DNA of 64,000 bases from Flavobacteriaceae bacterium (lineage in GTDB: Bacteria; Bacteroidota; Bacteroidia; Flavobacteriales; Flavobacteriaceae). Positions 32,600 to 44,187 of the stretch are shown here, piece after piece. The notes below the pieces were generated by a model, which worked only from the letters and a program-made list of their open reading frames with translations, was not told where the DNA came from and searched no databases. The position numbers and the translations under genes were made by a program. Within the stretch, counting starts at the first letter, position 1. Each line of letters starts with the position of its first letter. The DNA lies in NCBI GenBank assembly GCA_018623195.1, contig JAAZVY010000002.1:1-64000 (forward strand). Reading direction: 5' to 3'.

Positions 32600-33124
32600 A
32601 TGGCATCAAAAGTTTTTAGAGCGCTTTATACTGATGACGACATTCTTATGAATGCTGTCAAGCAGGTTCGTGGCCAAAAGTATCATATTGAAGAGGTATA
32701 CACTCCTTTTCCAGTACACGGGCTAGATAAAGCCTTAGGTCTTGAAGATAGTCGTATTTCTATGGCTGCCTTCCTATACGGAGTACTAGGTTTAACTGTA
32801 GCGGTGACCATGATGAATTACATCATGATCGAAGACTGGCCACAGGATATCGGAGGTAAGCCGAGCTTTACTTTTTTACAGAATTTACCAGCATTCATTC
32901 CGGTGATGTTTGAGATGACCGTTTTCTTTGCTGCTCACCTTATGGTAATTACCTTTTACTTGAGAAGTCGCATGTGGCCTTTCAAGAAAGCTGAAAACCC
33001 TAATCCTAGAACCACTAGCGATATCTTCTTGATGGAGGTAGCTGTAAAGTCAGAACAGGAAGAGGCATTAACCGAACTTTTACTTGATACCGGGGCCATT
33101 GAGGTTCAGGTTCCTAAAGCTTAA
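32600..33124 (+). CDS. actD: Alternative Complex III subunit ActD (DUF3341)
   Basis: YTPFPVHGLDKALGL signature; position in operon. Confidence 0.93.
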   Translation: MASKVFRALYTDDDILMNAVKQVRGQKYHIEEVYTPFPVHGLDKALGLEDSRISMAAFLYGVLGLTVAVTMMNYIMIEDWPQDIGGKPSFTFLQNLPAFIPVMFEMTVFFAAHLMVITFYLRSRMWPFKKAENPNPRTTSDIFLMEVAVKSEQEEALTELLLDTGAIEVQVPKA

Positions 33125-33127
33125 TAC

Positions 33128-33691
33128 ATGAAGTCAGTTTTATCTAAAATTACGCTCATAGCGCTAGCTTTTACTGCGGTGTCTTGCTTCGATAAGAGCA
33201 AGCCTAATTTTCAATATTTTCCTAACATGTATGAGTCAGTGGGTTATGAAACCTACAGCGAGGCATCCATTCTTCCTGAGAATACTGCGGCACTATTACC
33301 TGCTGAAGGAACGGTTCCTAGAGGTTGGTTGCCCTACGAATTTGATAATACCCTTGAAGGTAAGGAACTTGCTAGAGCAGACAAAAGCCCACTTCTTTCT
33401 GAAAACAGAGAAAGTGATCTTGCAAAGGGCAAAGAACTTTACAATGTGTATTGTGCTATTTGCCACGGAACCAAAGGTGATGGTCAAGGTACTTTAGTAA
33501 AACGCGAGAAAATTTTAGGGGTACCTACTTATGCAGATGCTGCTCGTAATATTACTATCGGAAGCACCTATCACACCATTTATTACGGTCTTAATTCAAT
33601 GGGTTCTTACGCAGCTCAGTTAAGTAGTGAAGAAGAAATATGGCAGATTTCTGCTTATGTAATGGAATTAAAAAAGGACCTAACTAAATAA
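33128..33691 (+). CDS. actE: Alternative Complex III subunit ActE, lipoprotein monoheme cytochrome c
   Basis: Lipobox ALAFTAVSC, CAICHG haem motif. Confidence 0.93.
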   Translation: MKSVLSKITLIALAFTAVSCFDKSKPNFQYFPNMYESVGYETYSEASILPENTAALLPAEGTVPRGWLPYEFDNTLEGKELARADKSPLLSENRESDLAKGKELYNVYCAICHGTKGDGQGTLVKREKILGVPTYADAARNITIGSTYHTIYYGLNSMGSYAAQLSSEEEIWQISAYVMELKKDLTK

Positions 33692-33701
33692 GTAAATTAG
33701 T

Positions 33702-35111
33702 ATGTATCAGTTTTCACAACGATTTAAGATAACTACCCTTATACTTATGGGGTTAGGGCTTCTAGGCCTAGGTTATGGTTTTATGAGTGCTCCTTCAACG
33801 ATTGAGGAGGCTAAAGCTATAATGGCATCTCATGAAGGCGGCCATGGTGAAGAGCACGGAAGTGCTGACCATCCGACTTTAGCTGAAGCTCATCATGGAA
33901 GTGCAGAAGAACATCACGGGTCTAACTCAGAAGCTTCACATTCTGAAGAACATGATGATTCAATGAACCACGATAGTCATGCAGCAGTAGCTGAAGACCA
34001 CGGTTCGTCGCATGACCAGCATGTTTTAGATCAAATGAAAAACAGACCTTGGTCTGCTTTTTATGTAAGTGCATTATTCTCGTTCCTTATCGCTCTAGGA
34101 GTTTTAGCTTTTTACGCTATTAATCGCGCTGCACAAGCGGGTTGGTCTCCACTATTGTTTAGAGTTATGGAGGGTATTACTTCGTATCTTATCCCTGGTG
34201 GTATCATTCTATTTGCTTTCTTTATTTTATCTGGCTTGCATATGAATCACCTGTTCGTTTGGATGGATGCTGATGTGGTGGCTCACGATCAACTCATTCA
34301 AAACAAGAGCGGATATTTAAATACTCCTTTTTTCCTCGTTCGTGCAGCTATTTACATCGGAGGATGGATTGCTTACAGACAATACTCTAGAAAACTTTCT
34401 CTGGCAGAGGAGACTGCTTCAGACCATAAGCCGTTTGTTACTAACTTCAAGTTAGCGGCTGGTTTCTTAGCTTTTTTCTTGGTATCTGAGTCAATGATGT
34501 CTTGGGACTGGATTATGAGTGTTGATCCGCACTGGTTTAGTACACTTTTCGGATGGTATGTATTCGCTAGTTTCTTTGTTTCAGGGATTACTGTAATTGC
34601 CTTATTTACGCTTTACTTAAAGTCTAAAGGACTTCTTGAATCAGTGAACAATTCACACATTCATGACCTTGCAAAGTTCATGTTCGGTATTAGCATCTTT
34701 TGGACATACTTGTGGTTTAGCCAGTTCATGCTGATTTGGTATGCCGATATCCCTGAAGAGGTAACTTATTATGTGATGAGATTTGAGGCCTACAAGGTTC
34801 CTTTCTTAGGTATGTTAGTTCTTAACTTCCTCTTCCCACTTCTAGTGATAATGAGAAGTGATTACAAGCGTATTCCTTGGTTTGTTCAGACTGTGGGTAT
34901 CTTTATTCTTACAGGTCACTACTTTGATTTTTATAATATGATTATGCCAGGTACTGTTGGAGCACATTGGTCTTTCGGTATCCCTGAATTAGGTGGAATT
35001 TTATTCTTTACTGGGTTATTTCTTTACGTTGTTGCTACCGCCCTTACTAAGGTAGCTGTTGAGCCTAAAGGGAATGCACTTTTAGAAGAGAGTAAACATT
35101 TTCACTATTAA
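33702..35111 (+). CDS. actF: Alternative Complex III subunit ActF (quinol:cytochrome c oxidoreductase) with His-rich insert
   Basis: Polytopic protein following actE; H-rich segment near residues 44-107. Confidence 0.9.
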   Translation: MYQFSQRFKITTLILMGLGLLGLGYGFMSAPSTIEEAKAIMASHEGGHGEEHGSADHPTLAEAHHGSAEEHHGSNSEASHSEEHDDSMNHDSHAAVAEDHGSSHDQHVLDQMKNRPWSAFYVSALFSFLIALGVLAFYAINRAAQAGWSPLLFRVMEGITSYLIPGGIILFAFFILSGLHMNHLFVWMDADVVAHDQLIQNKSGYLNTPFFLVRAAIYIGGWIAYRQYSRKLSLAEETASDHKPFVTNFKLAAGFLAFFLVSESMMSWDWIMSVDPHWFSTLFGWYVFASFFVSGITVIALFTLYLKSKGLLESVNNSHIHDLAKFMFGISIFWTYLWFSQFMLIWYADIPEEVTYYVMRFEAYKVPFLGMLVLNFLFPLLVIMRSDYKRIPWFVQTVGIFILTGHYFDFYNMIMPGTVGAHWSFGIPELGGILFFTGLFLYVVATALTKVAVEPKGNALLEESKHFHY

Positions 35112-35132
35112 TAACGACGTTAGTTAATAAAT

Positions 35133-36200
35133 ATGACAACACCATTAATTCTAGCAGTTTTAGTTCTTGTTGCAATTGCAGTTTGGCAATTAGCTAAGAT
35201 TTTCGAACTATCGCAATTAACAACAGGTAAGAAGTCGGATGCTACTATCGCCGATGATGAGGATAATAAGTACAATGGTTATTTACTATTTGCTTTCCTG
35301 GTTTTCATTTATGGAATCACCATTTTTAGTTTCTCGAAGTATGGAAAAATGGTTCTACCGATGCCTGCTTCAGAACACGGGGTCGATTATGATCGTTTGA
35401 TGTGGATTTCTTTTGCGATTATTTTCGTGGTGCAAACGATCACTCAATTCTTACTTCACTATTTCGGATATAAATACCGTGGTGCTAAAGGTAAAAAGGC
35501 TCTTTTTTATGCCGACAACGATAAGCTAGAGCTTATCTGGACAATTATCCCTGTAATTACCCTTGCAAGTCTTATTTTATATGGTCTTTATTCATGGACC
35601 AATATTATGGATATCAACGAGGAGGGAGATCCTTTAGTTGTAGAGCTTTATGCTCAACAATTCAACTGGACCGCTCGTTACGGGGGTGAGGACAATGTTC
35701 TTGGAGATGCTAGTGCTCGACTTATTGATATTGATAAGGCGAATATCTTGGGTATCGATGAATCTGATCCAAATGCAGTAGACGATATCATCGTTAAAGA
35801 ATTACACTTACCTGTAGGACGTAAGGTTAATTTCTACATGCGTTCTCAGGATGTGCTTCATTCCGCTTACATGCCACACTTTAGAGCACAAATGAACTGT
35901 GTTCCTGGTATGGTTACCCAGTTTTCTTTCACTCCTACAGTTACTACTGAAGAGATGCGTTTGCAACCTGAAATCATCGATAAGGTGAAGAGAACGAATA
36001 AAATTCGTGCTGAACGTGCAGCAGCCGGTGAAGAGAATAGTGATCCTTGGGAATTCGACTATGTTCTTTTATGTAATAAGATTTGTGGTAAGTCTCATTA
36101 CAACATGCAAATGAAAATTATTGTAGAGTCTGAAGAAGATTTTCAGAAATGGTTGGACTCTCAAAAAACCTTTGGAGAAACTGTTATCGCAGTTCCCTAA
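35133..36200 (+). CDS. coxB: Cytochrome c oxidase subunit II
   Basis: Cu-A site residues HSAYMPHFRAQMNCVPGM ... CNKICGKSHYNMQM. Confidence 0.95.
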   Translation: MTTPLILAVLVLVAIAVWQLAKIFELSQLTTGKKSDATIADDEDNKYNGYLLFAFLVFIYGITIFSFSKYGKMVLPMPASEHGVDYDRLMWISFAIIFVVQTITQFLLHYFGYKYRGAKGKKALFYADNDKLELIWTIIPVITLASLILYGLYSWTNIMDINEEGDPLVVELYAQQFNWTARYGGEDNVLGDASARLIDIDKANILGIDESDPNAVDDIIVKELHLPVGRKVNFYMRSQDVLHSAYMPHFRAQMNCVPGMVTQFSFTPTVTTEEMRLQPEIIDKVKRTNKIRAERAAAGEENSDPWEFDYVLLCNKICGKSHYNMQMKIIVESEEDFQKWLDSQKTFGETVIAVP

Positions 36201-36246
36201 ATTTGTAACGAAAAAGAAAATTTAAAAGTTTAAATAAGGTAGTATT

Positions 36247-38037
36247 ATGGCTCACGAGGCAGAACACCATCACAAAGAAACCTTTATCACCAAGTATATC
36301 TTTAGTCAAGATCACAAGATGATCGCTAAACAATACTTGATTACGGGATTAATTATGGGTTTCATAGGAATCGCAATGTCCCTTTTATTCCGAATGCAGT
36401 TAGCATGGCCAGGAGAAGCTTCTCCTGTTTTCAAAGCGCTTCTTGGTAAGTGGGCGCCTGACGGAGTGATGGACGCGGATATTTATCTAGCCTTAGTAAC
36501 GATTCACGGTACCATCATGGTATTCTTTGTACTTACTGCAGGTTTAAGTGGAACGTTCTCGAATCTTCTGATTCCACTTCAGATTGGTGCACGAGATATG
36601 GCATCTGGGTTCCTTAATATGCTTTCTTATTGGTTATTCTTTTTGTCTTGTGCAATCATGCTAGGGTCCTTATTTGCTGAAGCAGGGCCGGCAGCTGCAG
36701 GATGGACGGTTTACCCGCCACTTTCAGCGCTTCCACAAGCTCAACCCGGTTCAGGATTGGGTATGACGATGTGGTTAGTTTCAATGGCGATTTTCATTGC
36801 TTCCTCTCTTTTAGGTTCACTGAATTACATTGTGACGGTTCTCAACCTAAGAACTAAAGGAATGACCATGACACGTCTTCCACTTACGATTTGGGCGTTC
36901 TTTGTTACTGCCATTATCGGAGTAGTTTCTTTCCCAGTACTACTTTCGGCTGCATTATTATTGCTTATGGACCGTAGTTTTGGTACTTCTTTCTTCCTAT
37001 CGGATATCTTTATTCAAGGAGAGGTATTGCACTATCAAGGTGGGTCACCAGTACTTTATGAGCACCTTTTCTGGTTCTTAGGACACCCTGAGGTTTATAT
37101 TGTACTATTACCCGCTTTAGGTATTACTTCAGAAGTAATGTCTACGAACGCTCGTAAACCGATCTTCGGATACCGTGCGATGATAGCTTCTATTTTAGGT
37201 ATCGCTTTCCTTTCGACGATCGTATGGGGTCACCACATGTTCGTTTCAGGGATGAATCCTTTCCTTGGTTCTGTATTCACCTTTACCACACTTCTAATTG
37301 CTATCCCATCAGCGGTTAAGGCGTTCAACTATATCACTACACTTTGGAAGGGTAATCTTCAATTGAATCCTGGTATGCTGTTTTCGATAGGTCTAGTATC
37401 TACTTTCATTACGGGTGGCCTTACAGGAATCATCTTAGGGGATAGTACTCTTGACATTAATGTTCACGATACTTATTTCGTGGTTGCCCACTTCCACCTA
37501 GTAATGGGTATTTCGGCTCTTTATGGTCTATTTGCTGGTGTATACCATTGGTTCCCTAAAATGTTCCACGGTCGCATGATGAATAAGAACCTGGGTTATA
37601 TCCACTTCTGGGTAACTGCCGTTGCTTCTTATGGAGTATTCTTCCCGATGCACTTTGTGGGTATGGCAGGGGTACCAAGAAGGTACTATGAGAACACCGC
37701 ATTCCCAATGTTTGATGAGTTAACCGATGTACAGGTATTAATGACGGTTTTCGCACTTATTGCTGCAGCCGCTCAATTAGTATTCGTATATAACTTCATC
37801 TACAGTATTTTCTATGGTAAGAAGGGCTCGCAAAACCCTTGGAAGTCAAATACACTAGAGTGGACTACTCCATTAGAGCACATTCACGGAAACTGGCCTG
37901 GTGCTATTCCTGAAGTTCATCGTTGGTCATACGACTACAGTAAGACTTATGATGATGGATCATATATCATTGAGGGGCAAGATTTCGTTCCTCAACACAT
38001 TCCTCTTCAACCTAATGAAGAAGAATTGAATCACTAA
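36247..38037 (+). CDS. coxA: Cytochrome c oxidase subunit I
   Basis: [47 protein letters not shown]. Confidence 0.97.
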   Translation: MAHEAEHHHKETFITKYIFSQDHKMIAKQYLITGLIMGFIGIAMSLLFRMQLAWPGEASPVFKALLGKWAPDGVMDADIYLALVTIHGTIMVFFVLTAGLSGTFSNLLIPLQIGARDMASGFLNMLSYWLFFLSCAIMLGSLFAEAGPAAAGWTVYPPLSALPQAQPGSGLGMTMWLVSMAIFIASSLLGSLNYIVTVLNLRTKGMTMTRLPLTIWAFFVTAIIGVVSFPVLLSAALLLLMDRSFGTSFFLSDIFIQGEVLHYQGGSPVLYEHLFWFLGHPEVYIVLLPALGITSEVMSTNARKPIFGYRAMIASILGIAFLSTIVWGHHMFVSGMNPFLGSVFTFTTLLIAIPSAVKAFNYITTLWKGNLQLNPGMLFSIGLVSTFITGGLTGIILGDSTLDINVHDTYFVVAHFHLVMGISALYGLFAGVYHWFPKMFHGRMMNKNLGYIHFWVTAVASYGVFFPMHFVGMAGVPRRYYENTAFPMFDELTDVQVLMTVFALIAAAAQLVFVYNFIYSIFYGKKGSQNPWKSNTLEWTTPLEHIHGNWPGAIPEVHRWSYDYSKTYDDGSYIIEGQDFVPQHIPLQPNEEELNH

Positions 38038-38060
38038 GATCAACTCGTTTTATATAAAGG

Positions 38061-38089
38061 AAGCCTTGCAAATGCAGGGCTTTTTTTAT
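38061..38089 (+). terminator. Rho-independent terminator after coxA
   Basis: agccttgcaaatgcagggcttttttt hairpin plus T-run; lies inside the longest ruvB ORF, so the real ruvB start is downstream. Confidence 0.8.
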
Positions 38090-38122
38090 GAGGATTCCCT
38101 ACCTTTAAATAAAGCTTTGTAT

Positions 38123-39148
38123 ATGAATGAGAACTTAGATGCTACCGGAGCGCATTTCGAAAAAGAAGAATTTGATATCGAGCGTGCTCTAAGGCCTAAG
38201 GGTTTCGATGATTTTGCGGGACAGGAAGCAGTTCTTGAGAATTTAAAAATATTTGTGGAGGCTGCTAACCTTCGAGATGAGGCACTTGACCACACTTTAC
38301 TCCATGGTCCTCCTGGTCTAGGTAAGACTACCCTTGCTCATATTTTAGCGAATGAGTTAGATGTGAATATTAAAATCACCTCGGGTCCAGTTTTAGATAA
38401 ACCCGGTGATTTGGCAGGTCTTCTCACCAATTTAGAGGAGAGAGATGTGTTGTTTATCGATGAGATTCATCGCCTGAGCCCGGTAGTAGAGGAGTATCTA
38501 TATTCTGCTATGGAAGATTACAAGATTGATATTATGATTGAGACAGGGCCAAACGCTCGCTCTGTTCAGATTCATCTAAAGCCATTCACCTTAATTGGAG
38601 CTACCACTCGGTCGGGTCTGTTAACCGCTCCGATGCGTGCGCGATTTGGTATTCAGTCTCGTCTCTCGTATTACAGCACAGAGTTATTATCGACAATTGC
38701 TTTACGTAGTGCTGAAATTTTACGTGTTCCTATGGATGAAAGCGCAGCTATTGAGATCGCTGGAAGAAGTAGGGGTACTCCTAGAATTTGTAATGCCCTA
38801 TTGCGTCGTGTTCGAGATTTTGCACAGATTAAAGGAAATGGAACGATCGATTTAGAGATTGCTCGATTTGGTTTAAAGGCACTCAATGTTGATGCTCATG
38901 GTCTCGATGAGATGGATAATAAAATTCTATCCACACTTATTGATAAGTTTGGTGGAGGCCCGGTTGGTATCAATACTTTAGCTACTGCAGTTTCAGAAAA
39001 TCCTGAAACGCTAGAAGAAGTGTATGAGCCCTTCTTGATTCAAGAAGGTTTTCTGGTTAGAACTCCGAGAGGGCGAGAGGCAACACCTTTAGCGTATGCA
39101 CATTTAGGAAAGACCAAATCTTCAAGCCAGAAGGGACTTTTTGAATAA
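38123..39148 (+). CDS. ruvB: Holliday junction DNA helicase RuvB
   Basis: [52 protein letters not shown]. Start MNENLDATG (38123) chosen downstream of the terminator. Confidence 0.96.
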   Translation: MNENLDATGAHFEKEEFDIERALRPKGFDDFAGQEAVLENLKIFVEAANLRDEALDHTLLHGPPGLGKTTLAHILANELDVNIKITSGPVLDKPGDLAGLLTNLEERDVLFIDEIHRLSPVVEEYLYSAMEDYKIDIMIETGPNARSVQIHLKPFTLIGATTRSGLLTAPMRARFGIQSRLSYYSTELLSTIALRSAEILRVPMDESAAIEIAGRSRGTPRICNALLRRVRDFAQIKGNGTIDLEIARFGLKALNVDAHGLDEMDNKILSTLIDKFGGGPVGINTLATAVSENPETLEEVYEPFLIQEGFLVRTPRGREATPLAYAHLGKTKSSSQKGLFE

Positions 39149-39150
39149 GG

Positions 39151-40092
39151 ATGCAAAAGGATGAGAAACTACATAGACGTTCTGTTTTTCTAAAGGAGGC
39201 GGCTCTGCGTCACGGGTTTCTATCTTCTGGTATTGCAAAGGCTGGGTTTCTTGAAGAGGATGCTCCTCGATTAGAGTCCTGGTTAAATAAAGGTTATCAA
39301 GGTCAGATGACCTATATGGAACGCAATTTTGATTTGCGATTGGATCCCACCAAGCTTGTTCCGGGAGCAAAATCGGTTATTTCACTTTTATTTAATTACT
39401 ATCCGTCTGAAACAGTCGCGTTTAAACAAGATCAGTTTAAGATTTCTAAGTATGCCTATGGTAAAGACTATCATGAGGTAATTAAGAAGAAATTGCGGGC
39501 TCTATTTTATGATTTACAGCAAGAATTCGGTGCGATTGAAGGGCGTGTTTTTGTTGACTCTGCTCCAATATTAGAAAAATCCTGGGCGCAAAAATCTGGT
39601 CTTGGATGGGTGGCTAAAAATGCCAATCTAATCAGTAAGCAAAAGGGCTCTTTTTTTTTCTTGGCCGAAATCATTCTCGATTTAGAGTTTGAGTATGATC
39701 ATCCGGTAACCACAGATCACTGCGGAAGTTGTACGGCCTGCATTGATGCGTGCCCTACTCAGGCTATTGTCGCTCCAAATGTAGTTGATGGGTCTAGCTG
39801 TATCTCATACTTCACCATAGAGTTGAAAGAAGCGATTCCGACTAGTTTTAAAGGCCTTTTCGATGATTGGGCGTTTGGTTGTGATACCTGTCAAGATGTT
39901 TGTCCATGGAATCGTTTTTCGAAAAGCCATAGTGAGCCGTTATTTGACCCTCAATCTGAACTATTAAACTTAAGTGCTAAGGACTGGATCGAAATGACCG
40001 AAGAAACCTTTTCAAGGGTGTTTAAAAAATCTGCAGTGAAACGTACCAAGTATGCGGGTTTAAAAAGAAACATCGACTTTTTGAAAAAGTAG
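39151..40092 (+). CDS. queG: Epoxyqueuosine reductase
   Basis: [16 protein letters not shown] and [13 protein letters not shown] ferredoxin motifs; [10 protein letters not shown]. Confidence 0.93.
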   Translation: MQKDEKLHRRSVFLKEAALRHGFLSSGIAKAGFLEEDAPRLESWLNKGYQGQMTYMERNFDLRLDPTKLVPGAKSVISLLFNYYPSETVAFKQDQFKISKYAYGKDYHEVIKKKLRALFYDLQQEFGAIEGRVFVDSAPILEKSWAQKSGLGWVAKNANLISKQKGSFFFLAEIILDLEFEYDHPVTTDHCGSCTACIDACPTQAIVAPNVVDGSSCISYFTIELKEAIPTSFKGLFDDWAFGCDTCQDVCPWNRFSKSHSEPLFDPQSELLNLSAKDWIEMTEETFSRVFKKSAVKRTKYAGLKRNIDFLKK

Positions 40093-40119
40093 CTATATTC
40101 ATGGACTAAACGTACAACC

Positions 40120-41838
40120 ATGAATCAATTAAGCACGCTCGATATTGGAGTTATTATCGTCTATCTTATAGGTATTGTTATCTATGGAATTTCTAAATCG
40201 AAAAGAGAAAGTTCAGAGGACTATTTCTTAGGAGGAAGAACAATGACCTGGCCAATTGTCGGAATTGCTCTTTTCTCTGCGAACATTTCGAGCTCCACAT
40301 TAGTGGGTTTAGCCTCTGATGGTTTTCAGACCAATATTAACGTCTACAATTATGAGTGGTATGCTGTAATCGTCTTGATCATATTTTCGGTTTTCTTCTT
40401 GCCTTTTTATCTAAAATCAGGAGTGTATACCATGCCTGAATTTTTAGAGCGTCGTTTTGATAAGCGTTCTAGATATTACTTTTCATTAATTACGGTCATT
40501 GGTAACGTAATGGTGGATACCGCTGCTGCACTGTATGTGGGTTCGATTGTTTTGAAACTACTTTTTCCCGAGTACAGCTCAACAACGATAATTATTCTCT
40601 TAGCGATTGCAGCTGCAGCCTATACTATTCCTGGAGGACTTAACTCAGTAATTCAAACTGAAGTAATTCAGGCGATTCTTTTAATTATAGGATCTTGTTT
40701 AATAACCTACTTTGCCTTTGATCAATTAGGTGGAGGTTGGTCAGCCATGATGGATAGTCTAGACGGAATGTTAGCTGCTGGTCAAATAGACTTTGGGGAT
40801 CGAGCTGCGAACGGTGCCTATATACCCGAGACTGCTCAGGAGGTGTTTAGCGTTGTTCGTCCTGCGAACGATGAGTTTATGCCTTGGTGGGGATTAATTT
40901 CGGGAGTTGCTCTATTAGGGTTTTATTTCTGGGCAAATAACCAGTTTATGGTTCAACGAGTTCTTGGAGCGAAAGATTTACATCACGGTCGTATGGGAGC
41001 GCTCTTTGCAGGGTTTCTTAAACTACCTGTGATTTTCATTATGATTGTTCCTGGGGTTTTGGCCTTGTTACTTTTTAACGATTTAGATATTAGTGGACTT
41101 AATTATCCGCTGGCCAGTGGAGAGATGTGCGCCTCACTGACGGATTGTCCGAACCTTACTTACCCAGTATTATTATTCCAGTTATTGCCAACAGGGGTTC
41201 TAGGTTTGGTGGTAGCAGGATTGTTGGCTGCAATGATGTCTTCAGTGTCAGCTACTTTTAATTCGGCCTCAACCCTAATCACCATGGACTTTGTAAAGCA
41301 ATTCAAGCCAGGATTAGATGGTAAGCAACTAGTGAGAGTAGGCCAGATCACAACATTAGTTTTAGTGGTGTTAGCCTCGCTGTGGGTACCTTTCATTGAA
41401 AAGGTTAGTGACTCTCTATGGGGTTATCTTCAATTGGTGATTGCATTTACCTCACCTCCAGTAGTGGCTACCTTTATTTTAGGTCTTTTCTGGAAAAAAT
41501 CAAACGCAAATGGTGCCTTCTCAAGTCTAATGGTCGGAGGTGCCTTTGCTGTATTTATGATTCTTTCAGCATCCTTTGATTGGTCTCCCTATATTAACGA
41601 TCTGCATTTTTTAGCGAAAGCCAATTTACTATTTGTGATTGCTGTTGTAGTTAACGTTGTAGTCAGTCTAACTTCTGGTAAGGTAGATGAACAAAAAATT
41701 GCTGAGTATACCTATAAGCGATCGTTCTATAACGAAGAAACTGAACAACTGAAAGGGCTTCCTTGGTATAAAAATTACCGCACACTATCGGTGATCTTAC
41801 TCATAATCACTGCGATTTTTGTCGGAATGTTCTGGTAG
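40120..41838 (+). CDS. Sodium:solute symporter (SSS/SGLT family)
   Basis: SSEDYFLGGRTMTWPIVGIALFSANISSSTLVGLA; many TM segments. Confidence 0.93.
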   Translation: MNQLSTLDIGVIIVYLIGIVIYGISKSKRESSEDYFLGGRTMTWPIVGIALFSANISSSTLVGLASDGFQTNINVYNYEWYAVIVLIIFSVFFLPFYLKSGVYTMPEFLERRFDKRSRYYFSLITVIGNVMVDTAAALYVGSIVLKLLFPEYSSTTIIILLAIAAAAYTIPGGLNSVIQTEVIQAILLIIGSCLITYFAFDQLGGGWSAMMDSLDGMLAAGQIDFGDRAANGAYIPETAQEVFSVVRPANDEFMPWWGLISGVALLGFYFWANNQFMVQRVLGAKDLHHGRMGALFAGFLKLPVIFIMIVPGVLALLLFNDLDISGLNYPLASGEMCASLTDCPNLTYPVLLFQLLPTGVLGLVVAGLLAAMMSSVSATFNSASTLITMDFVKQFKPGLDGKQLVRVGQITTLVLVVLASLWVPFIEKVSDSLWGYLQLVIAFTSPPVVATFILGLFWKKSNANGAFSSLMVGGAFAVFMILSASFDWSPYINDLHFLAKANLLFVIAVVVNVVVSLTSGKVDEQKIAEYTYKRSFYNEETEQLKGLPWYKNYRTLSVILLIITAIFVGMFW

Positions 41839-41907
41839 AGAACAATTCTGTTTTGGCGACATTCCCAGCGAGGGAATCACGTATCTTTGATATACAATTA
41901 GACTGAA

Positions 41908-44181
41908 ATGAGAAACTCAAGACAGCGAAGAGAATCGCTAGTATATCACGCAAAACCACAGCCGGGAAAGATTAAGATTGTCCCGACCAAACCCTACCAA
42001 ACACAGAGAGATTTAGCGATTGCCTACTCTCCTGGAGTCGCTGAGCCTTGTTTGGAAATCGCAGAAACTCCAACAGATGCGTACAAGTATACTGCTAAGG
42101 GAAATATTGTTGCGGTTATTTCAAATGGTACTGCTGTACTTGGTTTAGGTGATATAGGTCCATTGGCTTCAAAGCCTGTGATGGAGGGTAAATGCGTACT
42201 CTTTAAAATATTTGCAGATATCGATGGTATGGATATCGAGGTCGATACTACCGATGTGGATGAGTTTGTAGAGACGGTGAAGCGTATCGCTCCAACTTTT
42301 GGAGGAATCAATCTTGAAGATATCAAGGCGCCAGAGGCCTTTGAGATCGAGCGTAGGTTGAAAGAAGAATTAGATATCCCAGTCATGCACGATGACCAGC
42401 ATGGCACTGCGATTATTTCAGCTGCTGCACTAATTAACGCTCTTGAATTGGCTGAAAAGAATATCGAAGATGTTCGAATTGTGGTAAGTGGGGCAGGAGC
42501 GGCTGCAGTTTCTTGCACTAAACTATACAAAGCCTTTGGTGCTTCTGCAGAGAACATTATTATGCTTGACAGTAAGGGCGTGATTCGCAAGGATCGTGAA
42601 AACCTAAGCGCTTCAAAAGAGGAGTTTGCAACTGCCATTGATGTTCATACCCTTGAAGAAGCGATGGTGAATGCAGACGTTTTTATCGGTTTGTCAATTG
42701 CTGATATTGTAACTCCAGAGATGCTTCAATCGATGGCTGCGAATCCTATTGTATTTGCTATGGCGAATCCAGATCCAGAGATTAACTATGATCTAGCCAT
42801 TCGAACTCGTGAAGATATTATTATGGCTACCGGTCGTTCAGATCACCCGAATCAAGTGAACAATGTCTTAGGATTCCCTTTCATTTTCAGGGGAGCATTA
42901 GATGTTCGCGCTACTAAGATTAATGAAGAAATGAAGATGGCTGCCGTTCGTGCTTTAGCTGATTTGGCAAAAGAACCGGTGCCCGAGCAGGTGAATATTA
43001 CTTACGATATTACTCGATTAGCTTTCGGTAGAGAGTATATTATTCCAAAACCTTTTGATCCAAGGCTTATTTCTAAAATCCCGGTAGAGGTGGCTAAGGC
43101 TGCTATTGCTTCTGGGGTTGCTCAAATTGAAATTACCGACTGGGAGAAGTATGAAGAGGAGCTAATGGCGCGCTCGGGTAATGACAACAAATTTATTCGA
43201 TCACTTCATGATAAAGCTAAGCTCAACCCTAAGCGTGTGGTTTTCGCTGAAGCAGATCAAATTGATGTGCTTAAAGCTGCTCAGTTTGTTTCTGATGAAG
43301 GAATGGCTTACCCAATTCTTTTGGGAGATAAGGAGGTAATTGAAAGCCTTAAAGAGGAATTAGAATTTGACGCTGAGGTTCCAATTATTGATCCATCTGA
43401 TGATGATCAACAGGCTCGTCGAGATGAGTTTGCTAAGCTTTTATGGAGTCGAGGAGAACGCGATGGAGTACAGAGATACAGTGCAGGTGTTCGAATGATG
43501 CATAGAAACTATTTTGGTCCTATGATGGTTCTTTCGGGAGAAGCTGATGCAATGATCTCAGGGTATTCTCGCTCATTCCCTAAGGTGTTGCTTCCGGTAT
43601 TAGAAACGGTGGGTAGAGGCCCTGGAATCAAGAGAGCTGCCACGATGAATATCATGATGACTCCGCGCGGACCATTATTCTTAGCGGATACAGCCATCAA
43701 TGTTAATCCTACCGCCGAAGAGTTAGCTGAGATTGCAGTGATGACTGCAAGAGAAGTTCGTTCTTTCGGATATGAGCCTGTAATGGCAATGCTATCTTAT
43801 TCTAACTACGGTTCTTCAAGTAAACCAGAAGCGAGAAAGGTAAAGAACGCGGTAAAAATCTTGCATAGAGATCATCCAGATTTGATTGTTGATGGAGAGA
43901 TTCAAGCAGATTTCGCACTAAATCCTGAGATGGGTGCCCAAACCTTCCCATTCTCAAAACTGGCCAATCGAAAAGTCAACACCTTAATATTTCCTAACCT
44001 TGATTCTGCCAATATCACATACAAACTGATGAAGGAGCTACACGGTGTAAAATCAATAGGGCCTGTCATGTTAGGTTTAGATAAACCGATCCATATTCTG
44101 CAGTTAGGAGCTAGTGTTGAGGAAATAATCAACATGACTTCTATTGCGGTAACTGACGCTCAACGTGCCACCAAAAAATAA
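41908..44181 (+). CDS. maeB: NADP-dependent malic enzyme with C-terminal phosphotransacetylase-like domain
   Basis: AIAYSPGVAEPCLEI, VMHDDQHGTAIISAAALINAL; C-terminal PTA-like half. 757 aa. Confidence 0.95.
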   Translation: MRNSRQRRESLVYHAKPQPGKIKIVPTKPYQTQRDLAIAYSPGVAEPCLEIAETPTDAYKYTAKGNIVAVISNGTAVLGLGDIGPLASKPVMEGKCVLFKIFADIDGMDIEVDTTDVDEFVETVKRIAPTFGGINLEDIKAPEAFEIERRLKEELDIPVMHDDQHGTAIISAAALINALELAEKNIEDVRIVVSGAGAAAVSCTKLYKAFGASAENIIMLDSKGVIRKDRENLSASKEEFATAIDVHTLEEAMVNADVFIGLSIADIVTPEMLQSMAANPIVFAMANPDPEINYDLAIRTREDIIMATGRSDHPNQVNNVLGFPFIFRGALDVRATKINEEMKMAAVRALADLAKEPVPEQVNITYDITRLAFGREYIIPKPFDPRLISKIPVEVAKAAIASGVAQIEITDWEKYEEELMARSGNDNKFIRSLHDKAKLNPKRVVFAEADQIDVLKAAQFVSDEGMAYPILLGDKEVIESLKEELEFDAEVPIIDPSDDDQQARRDEFAKLLWSRGERDGVQRYSAGVRMMHRNYFGPMMVLSGEADAMISGYSRSFPKVLLPVLETVGRGPGIKRAATMNIMMTPRGPLFLADTAINVNPTAEELAEIAVMTAREVRSFGYEPVMAMLSYSNYGSSSKPEARKVKNAVKILHRDHPDLIVDGEIQADFALNPEMGAQTFPFSKLANRKVNTLIFPNLDSANITYKLMKELHGVKSIGPVMLGLDKPIHILQLGASVEEIINMTSIAVTDAQRATKK

Positions 44182-44187
44182 CCTGTT

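Noticed and set aside
38066-38122. ORF-track start of RuvB at 38066
   Set aside because: The first codons encode the coxA terminator hairpin and T-run; ATG 38123 is preferred.
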